64,000 nucleotides of DNA from Marthasterias glacialis (taxonomy: Eukaryota; Echinodermata; Asteroidea; Forcipulatida; Asteriidae). The position numbers and the translations under genes are program-made. Numbering within the stretch: the first letter of the stretch is position 1; every line of letters starts with the position of its first letter. Location: NCBI GenBank assembly GCA_911728455.2, contig OU452238.1, positions 13,114,049-13,178,048 of the forward strand. Reading direction: 5' to 3'. The notes beneath the pieces were generated by a model. The model was not told the origin of the DNA and did no database searches. It saw only the letters and a list, made by a program, of their open reading frames with translations. Positions 22,601-36,400 of the stretch are shown piece after piece.

Positions 22601-25600
22601 GCGTTTTAAGCTTCATTTCCCAGGCTGATCTGTACCAACATTACATGTACATCAGTTGAGCTTTCAAATGGCTAATTTTGAAATTAGGTTTGTACTGTCT
22701 GTTCAGGAGCCACAGTGTTAAATACATTAGGAAGAGTCTTTGTTATGTGAAGATACCCTTTGCTTTATGTTCAGGTTGCATCTTTTTACATCACTTGCGG
22801 TGCATTTTTCCATCTCATAATGTAAACTAATCAAAATGAAAAGCTGCCTTGTGGTAAGAGGGCAAATTAAAATATGAAATAATTTGTCAATAGCCCTGTG
22901 GAGAAATTGCATCTTGGAAATCCGTTTCATTCAACCTATATTCATTCAATCTGTTCCGAAATTTGTGGGTATTGTTTGCTTCTTTGAGAGTCACACGAAT
23001 ACTTAGTATATCTGTATTGCATATTATCCTTTATTTTGTGGAACCCTATTGTTGAGGTTTAGGAAGGTGGAATATTGAAATAAGTTATTAATTGCTAATT
23101 CAATTTGACCATTTCTTCGATCTTTTGTATCATTCAATCTATCGGGTTCAAATACTTGATCAAATATTCCTTGATATTTTCCAAGATTCCATCACAGACT
23201 AATCTTTTGAAGGCATACAGTGTGGGTGGCATTTTCTTGAATTCATGATTATTCTAAATTTGTTCCCACCATGCAAAGTTTCTTTGAATCATGGTATTCA
23301 ATAAATGCTAATAAGACAAAAAATGAGTTGTGTCAGCACAGTTATGTGCTTCATACTACACGGATGTACCTGTATGGAAAAAATTGCATTCAGCATAATA
23401 CAAAATGTTATTTGGCGTGTCGTGGCAGAGCGGATAAGAACACCGGACTCAAGCTCTGGTGTTTCTGATCAGCAGAGTGTGGGTTCGAGTCCCGGTCGTG
23501 ACACTTGTGTCCTTAAGCAAGACACTTAACCATTATTGCTGCGTCCTTTGGATTGGACATAAAGCCGTAGGTCCCGTGTGTTGTGTAATGCACGTAAAAG
23601 AACCCAGTGCACTTATTGCAAAGAGAAGGGTTTCGCCTCGCTGTTCCTGGTTTGATCGGCTGCAGATTGGGCCACAGCACCTTGTAAACCATTACATGGT
23701 GCTATGTAAAGGAACAGGTCTCATACTTCAAAAACGTAACTCATCATACCTTGCAGGAAAAAATACTGAGCGCTTTGAGACGCCCATCGGGTGTGATTAT
23801 TATTATTATTATTTGAGGGGTGTATGCATGTTTGTGTCTTCATGATGTACACAATGTAGATTTGAGTGTAGTGGCTAATTAGCAGTCTATCCAGACCCAG
23901 TTCTTGTGTTGTGATACCTTTAAATTCCAGGGGTTGGATGAAAGATAAGCTGTATACTATGTATGTAACTTGCATATTAATGCACCTAGTAACACTTATT
24001 AATAAAGGAAAGAGATTGTTATTGTTTTACTGCAAATTGTAATCTTCATCATGGTTAATTTCTTGCATAGTGCTGTAAAGAAACTAAAATCACACAATAT
24101 GTTGAAGCTAACCATCTTTGGCCAAATTATTTAGATATATGCACATGTTTTTATTTATTTTATTGAGTTACTTCTTTTCTTCATGTACACACATGTTTGG
24201 CTGGGTGTATGTGCTAACCGGTCCAGTTATCTGGAAATGAAATAATAGGCATGTTCATCAAAATGTCTGGTCCATTAATTGCTTCAAGTGCTTTTAGTTA
24301 GTCAGAGTTGCTTTGGTCTAACATTATACTTTAAGGCAAATTTTTTTCAATTACCTAATTCATTGTTTATACATACGTTAACCCATTTATTACATGAAAC
24401 TGTAAAAGAACAGATCTGATACAAAGTTCACATGCACATCGTGGTATAATTTATTTTGTTACTTCACACGAATATCACTAATCAGTCCTTTCTCACCCTG
24501 GCATCATTATAAGAAACCGCTCCCAAGAGCTGCCTGCTATTCACAGGAGCCCTAGCTGTCTCCAGAGACTCTGATTTCTTTCCCAATCAGACTCTTGTAT
24601 CACCCTACCCAGCTCTCCTTTCACCGTCCCGGTGGAAGCTCCAGAGAACCCTCAGAACCGGCCCCTTTGTCATGCCATGTTTTCCCAGCTAAAAGCCTCC
24701 TCCACCGAGACCAAGGGCTGGAAAATAATCCACTGGCAGGCCTGAAACCCAATCCAGGTCTTTTTCAATGGGCAGGTCCCAATGCAAGTTTCTCTTTATT
24801 TAGAAGGGGAAACTCTCCATAATATTAATTGCTTGGCTACCCGATATGTGTGTATAAGTGCCTTGGAATACCATGACACATGCCTGAGTTTTTTTCTCCC
24901 TATACCAGTCCGAAGAAGAGATGTAAGGATCAGGGTTAGTGTGTGGGTTGACGCGATTCTTGGCCCGTTGTGTATTTCCAAGTAATAATGGGGGAGCTAG
25001 TGCATAATTGGTGTGCAAACTGTTCCTATCAAAAGAGACAGTCTGTCAGCACAGGTGACCATTTATTGTGTGTTTTGGGTTCTTTTGAAGGCCAACTGTT
25101 CACCATACACCTGTCCTAAATACTGAGGACACACACACACACACACTGCATAATGCACATGTATACTGTACATGTAGATCTAGCTGTACATGAACAAATA
25201 CAGACCAAAACCTTCAAACAAATATTTCTGGCACTTGAAGACATGGTTGCTGAAACCTTTGCTAGAATGTAGAATACACTTTCAGGTGACAAATTGTTGT
25301 TGTGAACATTTTTTTTTGATTGACATGTTTACCATTATTTGAGGTTATCAGTAGTTCCTTTCATTGTATTTTATTTTCCTTTCGTGAACTCTTACCAATA
25401 CTAGTACATGTAGCTCTCTTAAAACGAAGTGGTGCATTGAACTCTACACTTGACCCACTTAATAGTTTGCATAAATAGCTCTGCAAAGCATTTGCGAACA
25501 TCCAATGCCCTTTAACAGCTTTTGCTGCATTTTTTTGAGTTGTACATGATGATGACAATTTGACGCACCTGATATTGTGTAATTACAATTGCAACAAGAT

Positions 25601-28600
25601 AGCACTTTTTGATTAATAAGTACTTGTTTTGATCATTGGGTTTATTCACATTGATCAAAATGGTACGTTGAATTACAAACAAACTGTTTAAATTGTTAAG
25701 TTCTATAAGTGATGTTGTGTCATAGTTAACACGTTAACATTAACATGGTTAAAGCTACACTAGCCCCTTATTTCAATCCACAATCTGTTTATACTGCTAA
25801 GCAAATCTTTGTGCTTAATAAGGTTTTACGTATGTTTCACAATTAGGGAGGCCTACATAGATTTGTTGTATCATCAATGCAAGTTCTAAATGGAGTTGCA
25901 TGGCTCACTTGCTAAGCAGAATTGTCTAGTGAGCTTGCATTTGCCTGCTTATTGTGAATAGTGCAAGGAATGTTGTGTATGTTTTGCAGTGATCCTTTCT
26001 ACAGTTCATGTTAGTCTATTTTATATAGCTCAGTGGTCAGGGAGCACCATAGCCTTTATGTTATTCCTCTTCTTGGGAGCTCAAGACCAATAACTTAATG
26101 AGCAATAGGCTGTTACTATCATCTGGCTAGTTGTTATAATAGTGGTTCCTTGGTGTGTTGTATCATAGGTGAGGATATAGACACAATCTGCGATCATTGT
26201 ATCTAGACCATGCAACCTGTGACATCACATGTTTACAAAAGAGCCACAGAGCCCTGGACTTCCTGCAGGCATGATTTGTACACAGCTCGATATCTTTCAT
26301 TTCATGGAAATTGATCTCTACAATTTTTATCAACTTTTGGTACGAAGAAAGGGGCACATCTCAAAACTTGTTCAGCTGTTTTTGTTTGTTTGTTTTTACA
26401 ATTCTTTAATTTACATGCATAATAATGATACAAGTGGATTTTTTTTTATATGACATATAGTATGTTGCCTGCCAAGAAATGCCCTGGAAAAACAACTTCA
26501 CTCTGTTTGTAAGCAAGGTTCATGGTCTATATTTTTCTATGTGTATAAACTTCATTTGTGTTGATGCTTCATTTGCCCATCAAACAAAAATCAAGTGTTT
26601 TTTTTTCGACCTTGCATTTTTCATTCGTATAATCCTTTGCAATGTCCACTTTGCAATGTCCACTTTAATCGGCAGTGATAACAATATTTCTCAGAAAGTA
26701 CATGCAAAGTAAGTGGGTGTCTCGTCTCTTTCAGCAAATGTACTTATCACCAAATCACAGCCATGTACATGTACGCCCACAGTAATTCCCCTGTATGCTA
26801 GCCCCTCCACCAGGGCGGCCACATTTCAACAGTGCCTTCCACTCAGGTACCAAAGATTTTTCAAGCTCAAAGGAACAAGTTATTCCGTCCATCAGCAAGC
26901 AACAATTAGATCCCTGCTGACTTCATTTGTGCATTCCAGGGACCCCTTCAGGTCAGGTTGTGACCTGGGGGTCAGGTCATGGCTGCCGGGCGGTCTGTCT
27001 GCAGTCTGTGATGATGAGTAGACTAAAATGAGGCACAGTCAATGTCAGTGCCAGCAGTGTCAAGCAAACACTCACTGAGATGATGTTACTAACATCATAG
27101 TTTGGCTAGTTGTCCTGTTATTATTGTGGATTCTTCCAATTACAGCATGCAGTAGAGTATTATCAAACTTACACTGAATGCTTACACTGAACACCAAAAT
27201 ATTGGTTAAAGTGTGCAATAATTCAAAGGACACATTTTGAAATTGTCATACAAATTTGATTCCATACAGACATATAATCTTTATTTTTAATTCTTGATTC
27301 ATTTGTGAAGTGGAGGAGAAACCCCATCGAGATTTAGTTTTAATTTCCTTTATGACAGATCTTTGAAGGGAGGCAGTGACATACGTGGCTGGTCACATTA
27401 TAATCCAATGAGCTGGGGGAGCATAATGTTGTGTGTACATTGTGAAATGGTGGAACAAAGCAGTATCTTTTTATAATTTCTATATCTTTAGATATTAAAC
27501 TTGGGATGTAAAATGACTTCACTGGCAAGCACACACATGTGACCAAACCATCGATAGAAATAGTTCCAATTCTCATTGTACACATGAAGGCAATACACTA
27601 AAGCATTTGTATGGTTGTACTGTAATAACCAGCTATGATCAGGCATGACTTGAAATCAAGGCGCACACACCATATGAGGTAGTCACATCCAATCTCATGT
27701 ATTTGATATGTCTCATCTCCATCCGATTTGAATGGAAATCATACGTACATGTGTAGTTTCTCATTTTTTAAAAGTAGGCCTACTGGGCTGCGTTCTGCTT
27801 TTGTGAACATATAGCACATGTTACAAAGACATTCATGCTTAGTGCAGGCTTGATTGCTTTGTGCTTGAAAGGGCAAGGGCACCAAGGCATTTTCTTCTTG
27901 ATAAAGGGCACTTCTAAGAGGAAATTGTAAATTTCTGTTGGAGCATTTCGAGGGTACTAAGGCAATGAGCAGGGGGCAATGGAGGCAATTGCCTCCGTTG
28001 CCTCTGTGAAGCATCAGGCCTGAAAATGTGAGTGCAAAACTGACACAACCGAAGTCAATAAGGTGACCCAGAGTCATGCAAATTTTCTTAATTTCATAGT
28101 TCCTATACTATTCGTATACAGAAAATAAAGACTTAACCCATTGCCTACATAGCACCCACCACTGAAAAATGCATTTCTGTATTTTCACAGAGATGCCAAC
28201 ATTTACGATTTAGGCGCAGTTTGTACGAATTGTTGATCCCAATTATAACTGTATGATCCTTGCTTCGTTCGTTATGATTAATAATTTCCAATTTATTTTT
28301 ACAGGAATATTGTGCACATTTAATATACTTTGTATGGTTTCTTGACCCCTATTTCTTTGCTTAGTACATATCACTAAAATGTTTTTGGTATGCCTATATT
28401 ATTGATTGTGCGACTTGACACAATGGTCTCCCTTTAATTTCTTCTCTCTGTCCATTATTTCTTCTCTTTCCTCCATTTTCTTCTATTTTGGGGATGGGGT
28501 GGGGTGGGAGATGGGGGTAGGGGATTGAGGCGGGGGAGGATAAGTATGAGATGAGATGAGTGAGTGGTCCCACTTCAGCGTGCCCTTCTGTGAAAGCAAT

Positions 28601-30460
28601 TCACTAAGCGTGAGATTTCTACAATGTATCGGGTAGTTATAGCACAGTGTGCACTATGTACAATAAAGTGTACAATAAAGTTTCCAGGCTGGTTTCAATA
28701 ATTAAGCTAATTTGACACCTAGTTTTTTTTACAAGGGCATCTATGGAATAAGACACAAGTGTGACAATTTGTTCATTAGCTTTTTGAGGTAGGCCTACAT
28801 GTACAGTAGACACTTTATGAGTGCACTGTTTGGTTGATCACAATTTTACCCAAACCAAGTAGTGTCGTAGTAGTAACATGTCCACCATATCTCAAAGGGG
28901 CTAATAAGGTGCTTCCAAAGACGCATCTTTCCTCAGTCTCTCCTCATTTTGACCTCTTTGCTACATCAGTCTTGATTCCATGACCAATTGGCTGATGGTC
29001 AAGTCCTTGACGAGAAGTTGGTACAGCTTACTGAATTACTAACAAGGCTCAATTACCAATTTTACAGTTTGGTTATTGCATGACACGGATTGTGTGTGGA
29101 TTCCATTCAATGTAATGTACATTTACAGTGTACAAACAGGTACTTGTAACAGGCCGTACCACGTTCAGAAACAAATTATAGGAAACACCATCACCAATCC
29201 TTTGTGATTTAAAAAAAGTCTATACTGAAGTCAACAATTTAAATCTTTACCGGTGTTACATGTATTGAGAGTTTTTGGTGTAATGATCTTTCCCCCGTTT
29301 TCAATGAGAGTTGGTGTAATGATCTTTCCCCTTTTTTCAATGGATAGGGATTAATAATATTAAAGACGTCGTGACTGCACCTGTTATATTTGTTGTCCAC
29401 CCCCTAATTGGATGCTGACCAGGTCCTTGCTCTATGCCCAGAGTAACTTTTCTCTATCCTGGTGTTGAATCCCTAAGATTCTAGCCCTTCTTTTCTTGTC
29501 ATCCTGACAAATATCGTAATCATTGCAGTGTGAACTTCTTGGATGCTTTGTGTTTTCCTTCCCTAATTGGGTATTGGTTCTCCTCAAAATAGCTGACCTT
29601 TTGTCCTCGTGCCAAATCCTTGAGAACATGAATTCTGGGAATGTAATGGGGGAATGGTGGTGAATCCTTGACAGTAGGGGTTGAGGCTTTGTCTGTCTTT
29701 ACAGAGAGAATTAATGCACAACGTTGTGAACACGAGGATGGGTGAATGGAATATTTGTTACCAAGTACTTTTTTCAAAACCTTGACAGGACATCTTTGGA
29801 ATGGGCATATTCTCTTTAGTCCCATCGACCCCTGCCTCCTCAACACCTGTGGTCCTTCCCTTTTCCCTTTTCATTAAATCTAATGTTTTCACACATAAAA
29901 TCTTCATAATGTTCTTAAAGTTTGTTTCCGCAAACTTGTTTTCCCTTCAAGAGTTGTGCTACTAATTAAAACAAGTATAAGATTAATCATCATTGTATCA
30001 TCATCATTTTGCAAGTTGAACTCCAGTTGAATATTTAAGCCAATTCTGACATCATGAAATATGCTTGCAACTTGTGTGCATACAAACGGAGCCACATACA
30101 GTATCTTGTCAATGTCGTACAGAAAAGACTGTGTGGTGCCCAAGTAGCATCTGGCTGGACACATGGTTGTTGGGGCTCCATGCACCAGTTACATTGGCGC
30201 AGTACATCTTAGCGGTCCCACAAATAATTGCGTCAAGATGAAAGGACTATTTTAGGTATTTCAGAAGGCTCTGGACAGATGCTTGATGTAATAGTTAACA
30301 TTTCGGATATGATTAAAGTGAGGGACCAACTTTGGGATTGATGGAACCCGCCTGCTGGTTAACTCTGTAGTTTCAGAAAAAGATGAAAGTCATATAAATT
30401 TTGGATCAGAAACATGCTTTATCTAAACATTATTTTTGACTCGGTTATATGTACTAATTG

Positions 30461-30494
<34 letters not shown>

Positions 30495-33400
30495 GGGGGG
30501 GGGGGGTCTTACCGAAAAAAAGACTTACCAAAAGAAAATTATTGATTGAATTTGTAAAGTGATTAACAGTGAAAGTACAAACGTACATGTAAATGTAAAG
30601 CACAACTTAAAGTACTGGACTAGTGTGTTATCCATCCAGTTGAAGAAAGATGTGACGAGTGGAGGAAAACACAGCAGTTCTATCTGAGTGATTAAATGAA
30701 AATGACTTTGTATCTTTTGTTTTATTTATTTCACATAATTCAGGAGGGTTGGTGGTGGTGAGGGGTTGAGGAAGGGTGTGGGAGGGAGATAATGCTGGTA
30801 CAAAACCAGTTGCTATTACAGTTGGCTTGTAGCGATTTGAACACAACAAGCCCAGGTACAAAAAGGAGATTTGTGATAAAGTCATACTTTGAATACTGGA
30901 GTGACTGCATTGGTGTTAAATCACTTCCTTTATAGCTTGTGAGTTGACATCTAGTATGATTGATAGTACAAAAAGACAATGTGTGAAACCACAGATCTAT
31001 TCAGATCTTACATGTTAAAAAACCACACTTCTGAAACGACCACCTTCCACAGTCACTAATCCATCTGACCTGACTTGTGGATAATTATATTTTCCTGCAC
31101 TTTTGTTGGTTCTGAAGGCACCATGCACAGTAACTAAAGGACACCAGTGTCATTTATTTTCATATCATGTAAAATTAGCTTTGTCGTCTCTCAGGATTTG
31201 GTCCTGTTTTAATAGCGTTTCTGTCAAATTTCCTTTTTCATGAAAGAAATGAAATGGCCACCAGCAGTAAAAAATAGTAGCCCATGTACACAAACTATGT
31301 CTACACCCCTCCATTTATTTATTTGTTTTCAACCATGCCTAATTTACACAGTAGGCTCCAACAATTGACAGAAACCCATACAAATGTATTTAAAAAAAAT
31401 CTATTGAGGAGATTATATGAACAGATTTAGGGTTCTTGACCTACCTTTCACATATGCTTTGCAAAGACTCCATACTCTTGTTTCTTTGAGTTTGGAGGTA
31501 CCGTTTACCACCCACCCTGGATATTATTTTAATGAAAATTGCCTCGGGTTTGCTCTGTGGCTTTGAGGTTGTGTGGTCACATATGCTAGGATGACTAGAA
31601 ACAATAGGTTTTGACCTCTTTGCATTCTACATCCAAATGTGAAGTCCTGTAAGAAACTAAAATTGAGAGAGATGACAACGGGTCACTCAACTCCTACCTA
31701 AGGGTGGGACAGTAGATACCACAGCCAACCTTCACCTCACATGCCCTTCCACCACACCATTTACCACAGTCAACAGAGTGCATCAAGCTTTTGAAAATTG
31801 TGATTGGCACAAACAGGTTTTACCTGTAACTAATTGTTTAACTTTTTTATTTTGTTTGTTTGTGGAGGGTACATTTATAAAATGATATTTGCCACAGTAT
31901 TTTAGGTCTTGTGACTCGTTTGTAGAATCTCTATTTTCAGTTTTGGACTCAAGATGTCTCTCTTTGTGACTAATTTGTCTCAACATTCACACTAATAAAG
32001 TTATGATGCATAACAACTCAGTGGGCTGGGTACCACATTCTGTGTACTGGGTCGATTTCACAAAGCACTAGGGCTAGTCTTATCTCGAGTTAGGATGAGT
32101 AACTAGTCCTAATTTATAGGACTTGTCATAAGTTAGACTAGTTTTGTGAAATCTACCCCTGGTTTTACATGTACAATAGAAACTCTGGCTAGTTTGGTTT
32201 AAAATGATTGAATTCACAAGATTACTTACTGTGAAGTTGGATTAAGTATTTATCTCCTTGAAAAGTGTTCATGTGTGATGATAGGTAAACAATAAATTTT
32301 CCTGAACCGTTGCAGTCATCTGTAAACCATTTCTACTGGGCATTATTTAAAAAGAATATATTCTCCTCTTGGCTTTCTTACCCAAAAATCTAATATCTTA
32401 AAGATGTGTTATCATCTTGCAGGAGTGACCATTCATAGAAATGTGTTTATTTTATTTTATTCTTTCATAACAGCATAAGCACCCCCACACCCTTCGGCCT
32501 TCCCCACAGGAATGCAGGACTTTTTGATCCATTATATTGTGAAATTGGCTTACAAATGGATTTTTTCCCTTGAAGACACAGGCTGATAGCGTGCACAATA
32601 CATCAATGCAAATGTCGTCTTGCTCCTTAACATGCGAGTAATTGCATTTCAGACGAAACAGAGTGTAATAATTGTCCATTCACACTTGGTAGGAATCCTT
32701 CTGGAAGGAGAAGTAATAAAGATATCACCTGAAAAATGAAAAATCAATTGTAATGTATTAAGGAACGTTGACTGGAAAAGTACAGGACACCTCAAGAGTC
32801 TTGCTTCGTACTATCTGACCCGACGGCTCCTTCTCCTAAACAAGACGACACATCTGATAATGTATACATTATTGGAAAGAGAAGTGTGAAACTCATAAAT
32901 TGTTTTTGCTGGTTCTGTCAAAGAATGTACAATTACCATGAAATCCAGCTCAGATTTTAATTTACTGTCAACATGATGCACAAAGTAATGCCAATTTAAT
33001 CACACACTGTGTTCAATTTTTTTCCAGTTACAATATGAGTTGTTGCACAATGTGTCTCAATCTATTTTATGGATAATGATCAGGTTTGGGTGCTGTTTTG
33101 TGGTGCAGTGCCGAGGTTTAGACTATTATTATTGTAAAATAATTAAAAATACACCGCCCTGATTCAGGCTATTTAGTTTTAGAGATAATAATTGAATAGT
33201 TTTTTTTTTTTTTTTAATATTTTAGGATGGTACATGTATTGATGAACCGTCTGTAAAGCCTTCAAGTGTAACCCTTACAAGATTTCAAAATTGAGACCCC
33301 TTGGCTTTATACAGCATAGCACTTCAGCTTAATTTCACAAGGAGAAGAAAAAGAAACAGTCAAATATTTGTACATTTGCACTTTGTGTGTATAATGCACT

Positions 33401-36400
33401 TTTGAATCCTCACTGCCAATGCTCTCATATGAGAATAGACACATGACCAACAAATAGCAGCAATTACACACGTTTGCCCTGGGGTTGCTTGTACGTTTAG
33501 TCAACCAAAGTGTGAACATCTTCATCATGCCAAAATTGTGAGCGTATCATCCACAAAGATTTCAGCAATATGTTTTTTTTTGTCAGCAGGACGAGGTGAT
33601 GAACTTGTCTGTACTCTGTCCCACTGTTATGATAAGACAAGAGTACACATTTTTTGAAGGGCAGTTATTATTGTTAGTAAAATAAATAGCCTTGTCATCA
33701 CAGCCTATTGAGAAATTCATGGGATGAGTTCAACAATATTGAAAGAAAAAAGACTAAAGGTCGAGAGGACAAAAGAAAAGCCAAATAACTACATCAGGAT
33801 CAAACCTCTTTATTCTTTGGGAAAAAATGTGCTCATACAAGATAGATGAGACTAAAATTTCTTTTCATTATCACATGCACAACACTGGACTTACTGTGTT
33901 TGATACACTGTATCTCATTGAAAGCCTCTGCCGTCTCTCTCCCACTGGAATCAGAAATATTTGTTCTTTCATCTCAAGGACAGAAGGAAACACTCAAGAC
34001 GGGCAAACTAAAAGAAACCCAGATACCAGAAAAATCAAAGAAGCTTGGCAATCAAAATAGGATGCCTTTTGTTGGAACTGAGGACTGTGCTGTTGGGGGG
34101 GGGCACTGTTTAGCCAAATAATAGACCATCCTGCTGGTGTACTATTGGCTGTAGGATGTGTTTGTGTTACTCTTATTCTCGTCTCTAGAGGATGAAGTGA
34201 AAAAAATGGGGTTGCCTGTAAGTGGGACTTAATCTTCATCTTCACTCAGCTGGGCCGTACAGTTTTTGTAAATAGTGTTTCATTTGATGTACATTGTAGC
34301 ATGAGTAAGTAAGTGACTTCCCGGACGCTTTGATTCGTGGCATTGAAATTGAATTCTTTCCCCTTTCAGTAATATTTACACTGGACTAGGTTTTTCCTTT
34401 TTTAGAATTCTGATCAATTACAATTATAGGTATGAAGGGAATTAAAAGCCCTGTGACATTTACAAATAGATATTTGAGTGCTTCTGGCTCTTTGTACAAA
34501 AGGGTAAAATTGAGCGTAATCCATCTGCAATATTTTTTCCTGATAAAACTAAGATCATAAACTTTGTAGTTACTCTGTGAGTATGAGGCCATTTGTTTCC
34601 ATTTCGGGGATTCATTCTCTGTATTCAGATTGTTAACCTGCACTGTACATGTAGAGATTTATTGATTTGTTAACAGCTAAGGAGTGCAAATGGAGATGAT
34701 TTTATGAACCACTGACAAAAAAGTGCAGTCGGCGGCATTAAAACAAGACACTATTAAGGCTTGGGTGAGGGGCAGATCCAACTGCTTTCACACAATCCTC
34801 ATATAATTCAGTTATTGCATTGATCGATTAGTGAACGCATGAATTTTTGCTCACTATCTTGGATATCTACGACCAGTTTTCCTCATAAACGCAGAAGTGC
34901 TGAGTTTAGGAATTGACAAAATCTGAAAAAAAAAAAATGGAAAGATGTTTTTTAAAGTATTTTCTGCTGCAAGATATCCCGAAAGCCACCAGTGCTTGTC
35001 ATTTGATAGCTACATGTACACATATGTACCAATGCCTCCCACCCTGAAAATATGGGGGTCTGAGGGGCATGTTATTCACTTCCCCTCTGTTGGTAATCAT
35101 GTTAGCACCCCTAAAAAAGATTGAAAATAATATCAGTGCATTCAGTAATCACATTTAGTTTGCACCGTAACAGAATTCAGGATTATTTAGTTAAAGGGCT
35201 GGGGGAGGTGGGGAGGATGTTGTTAGTGTAAAGTGCACATAACAGTCTTTAGTTGACCCGTCACATCATTGGGTACTGTAGCACAGGCAGATGTATACTC
35301 ATTATCGAGTCCTTGGAGCCTACCATTTGGAGGGGGATTGAATATGGACTGTTTAATTACCATGAGCTGATTGTCAGTACAGTTCAAGCTATTAATTCTG
35401 ATTGGTCAAAAGATATGCAAGTGAGCATGTTTGAACAAGTGAGAGGCCCCCTTCAGTGCCATGGTGTCTGCCATGCTACTTGCAAAGTTTCTCACAATGT
35501 ATTTACACTCATAGTATTTATCTTTATTTTTCTTTGCAAGTTAGAATTCATACTCGTTTTCTTTCCAAAATGATGAGGAAGTGATTTAATTTAAAGCATA
35601 AAGGGACATCGTTCAGCCTTTCTCATTCTTGGGATTTCACTGTTGTAGCAGCGGTGTCACTTTTCAAATACGACTTTAACGATAACAGAAAGACATGCAT
35701 TGCGGTTGTTATATTTCCCCCTCAAAAAAAGTAATTTTTCTACAAGCATTGGAAGGGTTTAGATGAGTCTTAAGTCTGTCTACACACTCCACCTCCCAAT
35801 TTCGACCTCTCTTAGCTTTTCACATGTGAATTAGGTCAGACAACTGGTTTTTACTGGGCCAGTAAATTTGGGGAAACATGCGTGAGTTGGATCTGACGCC
35901 TGAGACAGACACAATTTCATCAGCAAAGGCTTTCCTTTCTCCATCAATTAGACACCTCTCTACACCCCATCTGAGGCCCTACGGGCACCAGACAGGCACG
36001 GCATAATTGAACCATTTTTTCCTTACACACATTAATGTAGTTCTATATTCCAGCGCGTAGTTTAAAATGTTATGCTTTATCTAATAGAGTGTTTGTAGAG
36101 TGGACTGATCTGATAATAGCTGTGAGAGAGGGCTGGGTTGGGAGGGATTCCCGGTCCGGTTAGTGAAATCGAGCGCTGGAGCGATCACAAATCTTTAAAC
36201 CAATAATTTAGAGGTATTATGGTATACTGTCACATGATACAGTGTGTATTTCCATGTGTGTAGGCCAGTGATATATATATCTGGTTATGTACTTGTTTTT
36301 GTTTGAATTTAACCTGTACACAAGACAGCAAAAAGGCACAACAAACTGCTGTGAGTGATGCAAAAACAAATGTGCCAAGCAGAAGGACATATCAAAAGGT

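Noticed and set aside
23419-23503. Functional tRNA-Leu gene
   Set aside because: The A and B boxes are good, but the ends do not form a normal acceptor stem and the sequence continues into a SINE body with an (ATT)n tail.
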